From Rhodosorus marinus (taxonomy: Eukaryota > Rhodophyta > Stylonematophyceae > Stylonematales > Stylonemataceae): 64,000 nucleotides of DNA. Each line of letters opens with the position of its first letter. Position 1 is the stretch's first letter. Made by a program: the position numbers and the translations under genes. Positions 56,840 to 64,000 of this stretch are shown here, piece after piece. The stretch is taken from the NCBI GenBank assembly GCA_029953675.1, contig JAMWBK010000003.1, forward strand, positions 2,728,001 to 2,792,000. The letters are read 5' to 3'. The notes beneath the pieces were generated by a model. That model did not search any database. It was not told where the DNA came from and was given only the letters and a program-made list of their open reading frames with translations.

Positions 56840-57093
56840 ATTTAATTCACGCTAAAGACTTTCCAGTGCCAATCTTGGTCAGCCCTTTCGGCGAAGCTGC
56901 TTCCGGCCTTGGGTCAGATCCACACGTGACCTGTGGTATGAAGGCGAGGAGGGAGGACGGTCAGTTGGCTTCATGCCTTGAAGGGAAGCGGAGCGAAAAG
57001 GGAGTTTTTGTTGAGAATCGCTGTTTCCTGAGCTTCTGCTGGGGAGCTTAGGAACGGTGTTTCCAATGTTTTGTTCTTAATCTACAGACCAGA

Positions 57094-60000
57094 ATGGATC
57101 CCGATGAAACCTTGGTGGGCGGGTTGGATCCGCTTGTAAATGAGTCAGAGGACCTGATTCAGTTATGTTCTGGGATAGCAGGCCCTCCGCGCTCAGCGAA
57201 ACTCGACGATTTCAAGGAGATACAGACTATTCTTGAAAAGTACCAGGTGATATGATTTTAAAGACCACGAAGCCATGGCCGGAGAAGGGTTGCTTTTTTT
57301 ATTAACAACGGAGTGTTCTTGGATTTACAGGAAAAATCACAACTATTGGATCCTTTGCTACCGCGCGTTACCAGCTCGATTATTGAATTCTTGCTCGCCA
57401 ACGACGATGCTGGCTCCCAGGCAGCTTTTCGGGCCCTCTACACGCTGTTCAAAGTCCGAGGATTCAAGAACGTAGCTCGACATCTTCCGCACACAGTCAA
57501 CCTCTTCGAAACTGTCGCTTGCCGATTGCTTAATACGCCGGAAGAAAATGAGGCAAGTTAAGAACGACAGGATACATTCCTTGAAGACTCTTCAACTCTG
57601 TGAATCTTACCACAGCAAAGTCTGCTTCATGTTCTTCACCAAAAACCTACAGCTCTGGCATCAAGAATACTGCCTTTACGTTTGGCTAAACAAACTATGT
57701 CTTGTACCTTTCGATGTCTCGTCAATGGACTCCGGATCAAACCTGGTTGACAGCCTGGTAGATCGGGCAAAGCGCGGGGTGTGTAGAAGTGGTCGCCCCA
57801 GCGATGGAGCATCTGAATTCTTGGCGCATTTTCTGGCTCGAGAGGATATGTCTAGGCAGCTCGAGGAGGTTGTCTGTTGGTGTCTTGCCGAGAGTTTTGC
57901 GTCCAACCGCATCCGACTGCTTGCAAAGATGCTCAAGCATGGTTCGAGGAAAACCCTGCTAAATTTGATGAAACCTCGCCTCAAGCTCATGTCCCAGCTT
58001 CTCCGTTCGAGTATAGTAGGATCGTCCCTGGAGCGACTTCACCGGTCTAAACTTGTCCAGAGGTCATGCCTCCTACTACTGCCGCCCAAGCTCGCCGGCT
58101 GGCGCTACAAGCGAGGTGCTCGCATTATCTTTCAATCGACAACCTCAATTGCTCATGATAAGACTATTGGCGGGTCATCGCGGGCTAATCTTGCAGACGA
58201 TGGAGAAGAATGCTTGTCGTGGTCTTCTCTGACCAGTGCGGAGGTTGAGTACGTGGAGGATTCAGTTGATACGCTTCTCCATATGCTAGCAGATCATGAT
58301 ACAATCGTCCGATGGTCCGCAGCAAAAGGCCTCGGGAGAGTTACTGGGCGGCTTCCTCAAGTCTTGGCAAGCGAAATCTGCCAGGAGATACTGGCTATTC
58401 CGACGGAAAGCATGCGGGATGAATTCAGATGGCACGGATCGTGTCTTGCCCTGGCGGAGCTGGCTCGCCGTGGACTCGTGGTTCCAAGCGATGGCCTCCT
58501 CAACCCGCTCGTACAAACAACAACAAAGGCGCTACGTTTTGACGCGCAGAGAGGGTCCGCATCCGTTGGTTCACAGGTAGTGCCTGAATCCCTGACTATA
58601 TCCTTCTCATTTACAAACGTTCTTACGCGCTTCTCTTGTTCTCTTTGCCTTCAAGGTCCGAGATGCAGCTTGTTACGTGTGTTGGGCCGTAGCTAGGGCT
58701 TACGCAGCTGAGGACATCAGCTCCTTTGGCCGGACCTTGGCCGAAGTTCTTGTACCTGCAGCCCTGTTCGATCGAGAAATCAGCTGCCGCCGAGCCGCCA
58801 GTGCCGCCTTGCAGGAGTGTGTTGGTCGCGTAGGTAAAAACGTGATTCCATGTGGCCTCGAGCTTCTTCCGTTGTTGGATTTTTACACGCTCGCGGACCG
58901 GAGGGGGAGTTATTGCCATCTGGCACCCAAAGTAGCGCGTTTGAGCGGTGAAATATACCTCGGTCCACTCGTGGAGGAGCTGACAGAGCGCAAGTTATGT
59001 CACTGGGATGAAAACATTCGTGAACTTGCTGCGCAATCGTTAGGGAACCTGTGTGGTACAGTCAGCGATGATATCACGATCGAAAATGTTGTGAGCACAT
59101 TGGCCGCTCGTGCGACAGCAAAAACAGACCCACAGCGATACCATGGTGCACTGCATGGACTAGCGAGAACCGTGCAGCATACGAGAACTGAGGGGAAAGC
59201 CGTGGACGCTGCTCGTGAGATCGTCGCTACCGGTTATGTTAATAGAGTGGCAAAGGGCAACGCGAGAGCAGATGAGATCCTCGCGCTGTCTCTTCTCGTC
59301 GCAGCTCTTGCGAATTCTGGGTATTACAGCCCCGATCACACCGTTCTACGAGCACCACGGGCGATCGTTCTGGAGGCGCTGTCGTCGAGAGCAAAGCCCG
59401 TGTACAGTGCAGGAAGCACCGCAGCTCTTGCTCTGACCAGTGTATCTTCAGAAACTGAGGGAGACGTTGTACAGTGTATATGTGACGGGATGGAGCAGGA
59501 GGGCTTTGCGTTCGCGGCAATATCCTTGACCCACAAGAACCTGTCTGAACCTGTTCGTCTGGCAGCGGTGAACTCAGAGCGACCCGAGGCTCGGAAGAAT
59601 GCAACACGGGCGCTGGTTGAACTGGCGGGGAAGGGCCTCGTCGACGCAGATACGGCGTTGGAAACGTTAGTTGAGGCCGGCAATGACTATCAGCTGGACA
59701 ACAGAGGGGATGTAGGAAGCTGGGTGCGAGAGGAGGCAGTGGAAGGGATCTCGAAGCTCTTCGTTGCTTGCACAAGTGACACGCTAGCCAAAAGAGCGTT
59801 GGGCGTATTGGTTAGGCAAGTCCTGGAAAGGTTGGATCGGGTGCGCGCATTTGCAACGAGAGCGCTCCTCCATATAGCAAAGAGTGACGCAAGGTTCCCG
59901 GAGATAGCTGCCGTGATGCCTGGAAAGCGGAGTGACCTGGGAACGGGCCAGATACTTGATATTGCGCCTTTGCTCTTCGAAATCGACTATGTGATGAAAG

Positions 60001-60557
60001 ACGCCCTCTTAGGGGTCATTGCGAGTGCGACGGTTGCGGGAAGTCTTTCTTTGCTGGCCCGACAGGCTCTTGTCAAATTTTCAGATGTAGAAGTTGTTCT
60101 TGACCTTTATGTAGAGTTCCGAGGGGATAAGCGACTTTCACGTCCGATTCTCCAGGCTTTGGAGCTTCTTGTATCACATAACCTGCCGGATGATGGACCG
60201 TGGAGTCTGCGATGCGCACAGGAGATTTGCTCGGACTTGAAAGGATCCAGGGATATTGCTAGGCTAGCGTCGACCGTAAGTCTATTGTTGAGCTTACTCT
60301 CGTATCCGACCTCTGCCTGCAGAGCTTCAAGAGCTTTGTCGAACTTACTCTGCCATCCAATTCCCCGAGCGAGGCGGCTCGCAGCTGAGGGCATGTACTT
60401 CCATTTGATAAGCGGGGAGGGCGGTGAGGACGTCGCATGGGCCTGTGACGTCATTGGGCAAACCTTGTGGGAGTCCACCCCTGTCAGAGAATTGCAGCCA
60501 ATTAGAGATCGAATATCTGCAATAGTGTTAACTTCTTTGATACAAGAGGAGGCCTAG
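57094..60557 (+). CDS. TBCD: Tubulin-folding cofactor D
   Basis: Four exons: 57094-57246, 57331-57552, 57653-58576 and 58656-60557; 1,066 residues, close to the usual size. Diagnostic blocks: WHQEYCLYVWLNKLCLVPFD (residue about 126 on), VRDAACYVCWAVARAYAAED at the start of exon 4, LPLLDFYTLADRRGSYCHLA and NRGDVGSWVREEAVEGISKL. The protein is a HEAT/ARM solenoid that holds beta-tubulin, joins the TBCC/TBCE complex that assembles alpha/beta dimers, and works with ARL2. Intron 2 begins GC (AG|GCAAGT) and is the only GC-AG intron I found; no GT donor gives a readable join there. Confidence 0.94.
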
Positions 60558-61101
60558 TGAGAGAGAACTGGAGAGCCTTTGTTCAACTATGGAAAAGCTC
60601 GTGTTGATCGAACGGACTCCGTCTGAGTCCTTCCCGCGGTTCAAGTTTCGCCTCCTAGCATTGTGAAGAGAAGGGGTGAGGGACGATCCGCGTGCCGTGT
60701 AAATGCATACAATCAATTAATTTAGTATCAATGGGAAGTCAGTTGCGAGGTAAGGCTTCCGCAAAATCAGCAAACACCCACATCGCGGAAACCCAGATGT
60801 AAATCAGTCTTAACCTGCTGGTCCAGAGAAAAGCATCGGGCGTTCAAAGACGACGCCAATAGCTAGGGCTCGACGTTCGCCAGTGCGCTTTCCTTGAAAG
60901 CCGCAGAATCTAACTGCTGGATGCTGCTGACCCGTCCAGCATGGTGATGTCGGTAAGTCTTCACTGCACGCGGAGAGCATGTGAGTCTCTCCTACAGCAA
61001 AAGCTTCTATGTCGCCCGCATGAAGCTTTCTGATTCCGTTCGCGCCATGCGAGGTACTTTGAATAGTTTGTTCTTCCAGTACAGACCGCAGATGTACAAC
61101 A
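60558..61101. other. Intergenic, convergent 3' ends
   Basis: 3' regions of TBCD (plus) and the Q/P-rich gene (minus). No coding signal recognised. Confidence 0.5.
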
Positions 61102-63750
61102 TCACCTCCCTTGTGACTGTCCGCCTCCAGGAGTAGGTGAGTTCCAGGCGCTTGGGTTCACCCTCCCTGAACGAGCGTTTCCCGTCCGCAGGCCACCGCC
61201 ACTACCCCAGGAATCTCCCCCCTTGTTGTCGTACCTATTCTTTGCGCCCTGTGAAGAATTATCCTGGTAGCGCGTGCCATCCTTCTTGAAAGCACGCGGA
61301 TCGGCACTAGTTCGTCCTCTGAACCCGTCGCCGTACGCCTCTCGCCCACTGTCCATCCGTCGCCCGTCTGGTCTTGGCGTTATAAGCTCCCTCAAATCCC
61401 TCGTCCCTCGAGAAGGTCCCCCACGGGCGATCTGCATTACCTCTCCACTAGGATCCCCGGCGAGTTTGATCTGTGGAAGCTTGTGACCCTGCGGCACCTG
61501 TTGTGGAGGTGGAGGACCTCCGTCCTCAGTTTTTAGTTTTTCATTCAACACATCGATACCTTCATATTCGTCTCCAGAGACATCGTCCTGTTGAAGAAAG
61601 ATTGAGCATGTTGAGTAAATCAGTTCAGTGAATTACTTATGCAGCCAAAGTATTACCTCGTCGGTGTCGTAGTCGGCCCAATCGGAACCGGAACCTTCAT
61701 CAATGGCAATAGATGAGACTTTCGTCGGTGTATTCTTGGACTCAGAAACTGTGAGTTTGACTTCCTCCGGCTTCGTTGGAGCTTTCACTTCCGGCGGTGG
61801 TGGCGGGGGTACAGTCTGTACAGAAACCGACGTTGTTTCTGGTAATGGTATGGGTTCCGTCTGAGTGTCTTTCTCAGCCGAAGGCGTAACCTCCTTCAGC
61901 TTTTCAATCTCGGCATTGAACTTTTCGATCTCATCCTTGTAGGTGACCACCTGCGCCTTCTCCATATCCAAGCCCTTCTTCAGTTCTGCAAGCTGCGACT
62001 TGAGCTGGCGAACCTCAACCTGGCTCAAACTCAAGGACTCTTTCAAAGGCTCGATCTCATGGTCTTGGTTGACAACCTGAGGCGCGGGTGTACTTTTCAC
62101 TTGATCGCGGTGGTGCGACTCCTTTTCTCTCCGGGTTCCTTTTGGAAAGCGCTTGGTAGCATGGTTTCCCGGTCGTCCTTCTCCGTACGCAGGTCCTTGA
62201 GCAGGTCCATGTCCTTTGTAGTGGTCAGACGGCTTCTCTTTTCCATGACGTTTGGTTGCAGCTGACTCCTTGGTTTCCGTTCCAGCTTGCGCCCTTTCAG
62301 CTGACTTCTCATCCCTTTTCTGCCATCTTTCCTCCTTCCTCGACGAGCCGTCCTCCCTTCGAACATGACTATCTCTTCTCCCAGGAGCATCCTCCCTCCT
62401 CGACGATTTATTTTCCTTTCTAACCGCAGTTTCCTCTCGCTTCTGACTGGAAACTTCCTTTTTAAGAGGAGGCTCCTCCCTCCTGGCCAGATGCTCTTCC
62501 TTTCTCACAGCACCAGCGTAACTCTCATCCTTTTTCACAAATACCCCTTCCTTTTTGCCTTGAGTATCGCCCCGTTTAGGATGAAACTGGGCGTCCTCCT
62601 TCCTTGCTGCTGGAGTATGCTGTGAAGACGGTTGCTGCGAAGTCGATGAGCTCGATGTTTGTTGCGCTGGCTGTGGTGGCTGTGCATGTGGTCTCTGGGC
62701 ATGCTGTGGTTGTGCCTGTGGTCTTTGTACTTGTAGCTGCTGCGCCTTCGGTTGTTGCGCCTGCGGTTGCTGCACCTGCGTTGGTTTGGCCTGAGTTGGT
62801 TTTCCCTGCGTTGGTTTTGCTTGCGTTGGTTTTGCTTGCGTTGGTTTTGCTTGCGTTGGTTTTGCTTGTGTTGATTTTGCCTGCGTTGTCTTTTCTGTCG
62901 ATGGCTGCTGCTGCGGTGGCTGCTGTTGCGGCGGTGGCTGCTGTTGCGATGGCTGCCGTGTCGGTGGCTGCTGTGGCGGTGGCTGCTGTGGCGGTGGCTG
63001 CTGTGGCGGTGGCTGCTGTTGCGGCGGTGGCTGCTGTGGTGGTGGCTGCTGTTGCGGTGGCTGCTGTGGCGGTGGCTGCTGTTGCGGTGGCTGCTGTTGC
63101 GGTGGCTGCTGTTGCGGTGGCTGCTGTTGCGGTGGCTGCTGTTGCGGTGGCTGCTGTTGCGGTGGCGGCTGTTGCGGTGGCGGCTGTTGCGGTGGCGGCT
63201 GTTGCGGTGGCTGCTGTTGCGGTGGCGGCTGTTGCGGTGGCTGCTGTTGCGGTGGCGGCTGTTGCGGTGGCGGCTGTTGCGGTGGCTGCTGTTGCGGTGG
63301 CGGCTGTTGCTGTGCCGGCCGATGCGGTGGCTGCTGTTGCTGCGCCGGCTGTTGCTGCGCCGGCTGTTGCTGCGCCGGCTGTTGCTGTACCTGCGGTGGA
63401 AGTACTTGCGCTTGCTGCACCTGATGTGCCATCTGCGCTTGGTGTGCCAGCTGCGCCAGCCTTGCTTGCCTTAGCTGCTCATGTTGCTGCATTTGCTGCA
63501 GTTGTTGCAGATGTTGCGGATGTTGCAGATGCGCAGCAAATTGAGGAGGATACGGCATGTGCTGCGGCTGTAGCGGATACTGCATTTCTGGCACTGGCAT
63601 TTGGGCCTGCGGTGGTGCCCGGAGCGCAGGAACCCCCGGATCCTCGGGGGCTACGGGCTTCTTCGGTATTGGCCTCCATTCCTCGGCACCGGCCCTTCCA
63701 GCAAACTTCGAATGCCCCTTTTGAGATTTTCTTGCATCCGACTCCGTCAT
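61102..63750 (-). CDS. Q/P-rich low-complexity protein with coiled coil
   Basis: Two exons, 61657-63750 and 61102-61587, 859 residues, one 69-nt GTAATA intron. The order is: a short N-terminal motif (EEWRPIPKKP), a glutamine-rich stretch (LQQLQQMQQHEQLRQ), about 160 residues of PPQQQ-type repeats, then five-residue KPTQA repeats, a charged RKEE-rich segment, a coiled coil (about 565-625; LSQVEVRQLKSQLAELKKGL), acidic SDWADYDTDE across the splice, and a glycine/arginine-rich tail (GFRGRT, GGGLRTGN). No enzymatic domain is seen. RG-rich tails and prion-like Q/P tracts are common in RNA-binding condensate proteins, so an RNA-granule role is a guess. The repeats give a long open frame on the opposite strand, which is a shadow. 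Confidence 0.75.
62798..63380. repeat. 15/18-bp coding tandem repeats
   Basis: Two adjacent arrays inside the Q/P-rich gene: on the plus strand GTTGGTTTTGCTTGC units (15 bp, KPTQA) at about 62798-62890 and CTGCTGTTGCGGTGG-type units (15-18 bp, PPQQ) at about 62905-63380. Near-identity of neighbouring units at the DNA level points to recent slippage or unequal exchange. Confidence 0.85.
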
Positions 63751-64000
63751 TCCAAGTCTTTCGGAGCGAAACGAGAACAGACGAAAACCCGAAAAAAGCC
63801 TTGCCTACCCCGCACCCTCAAACTTGAGTAGAAAGAAACCCCTCCGAGGCAATCAACCCAAGTGGAACAACTCCTCCCCGTTTCCGTTTTTCCAAATCAG
63901 AAACAATACTCCTCCTTTCTTCAACGTCCAAGCAAGGACTGTAACTCCGTTCGAAACTCCTCAAACTCCCTTTTAGCCTTTAAAACGCTAATCTCTTGCA
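63751..64000. other. 5' flank of the Q/P-rich gene
   Basis: Promoter or leader of the minus-strand gene; pyrimidine-rich, no other feature seen. Confidence 0.4.

Noticed and set aside
61102-63750. eIF4G
   Set aside because: The Q/P-rich N-terminus and RG tail suggested it, but no MIF4G or eIF4E-binding segment is present.
62604-63827. 407-codon plus-strand ORF rich in alanine and valine
   Set aside because: It is the antisense of the Q/P repeat arrays in the real minus-strand gene; repeats without stops in one frame create it.

Overview
This is nuclear DNA from a photosynthetic eukaryote, most likely a non-cyanidiophyte red alga. The signs are an Lhcr-type light-harvesting protein whose precursor starts with a simple transit peptide and has no signal peptide (so a primary plastid), other plastid-type precursors sharing an N-terminal GFV/GFL motif, genes with 0-3 short GT-AG introns (about 55-147 nt, often GTACGT, GTAAGT or GTGAGT donors), and eukaryotic core genes on both strands with long non-coding gaps. 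The species call is inference; no marker gene such as rRNA is present.

Layout. Bases 1-10,100 hold no gene I can support. From 10.1 to 17.7 kb: a three-exon protein joining an Ig-like beta-rich region to a hemerythrin-type HHE domain; a DDX55/Spb4 helicase; a coiled-coil protein resembling augmin subunit 4; and ATP phosphoribosyltransferase (histidine synthesis). From 20.1 to 31.6 kb: mitochondrial ribosomal protein uS14, the C-terminal half of cyclase-associated protein (CAP), a twin-CX9C MIC19-like protein, an Lhcr antenna protein, a gene with an apparent frameshift, a PTC7-type phosphatase and a peroxiredoxin. From 32.9 to 51.3 kb: a BSD-domain protein, a 1,611-residue XMAP215/MOR1 TOG protein, a KICS2-like protein, a REEP/HVA22 protein, a D27-like carotenoid isomerase, the N-terminal half of CAP as its own gene, and an LPCAT-like acyltransferase. 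From 52.2 to 53 kb lies a decayed Ty3/gypsy integrase. From 53.4 to 63.8 kb: LSM3, ribosomal protein eS6, tubulin-folding cofactor D and a very repetitive Q/P-rich protein.

Themes. Several genes serve the cytoskeleton (XMAP215, TBCD, possible augmin, CAP in two pieces); others serve ribosome and RNA work (DDX55, eS6, uS14m, LSM3) and the plastid (Lhcr, D27, peroxiredoxin, HisG). They are ordinary neighbours, not an operon-like unit. The most unusual points are CAP split into two genes 26 kb apart, the Ig-like/HHE fusion, the peroxiredoxin that lacks the usual resolving cysteine but has a new cysteine tail, the KICS2-like protein, the integrase relic with its repeat family, and an inverted-repeat element at 34.7-35.0 kb carrying a coding-like ORF.

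Exon boundaries were placed by eye from splice-site sequence, reading-frame continuity and family similarity. All joined coding sequences given sum to a multiple of three, except the one flagged as frameshifted.
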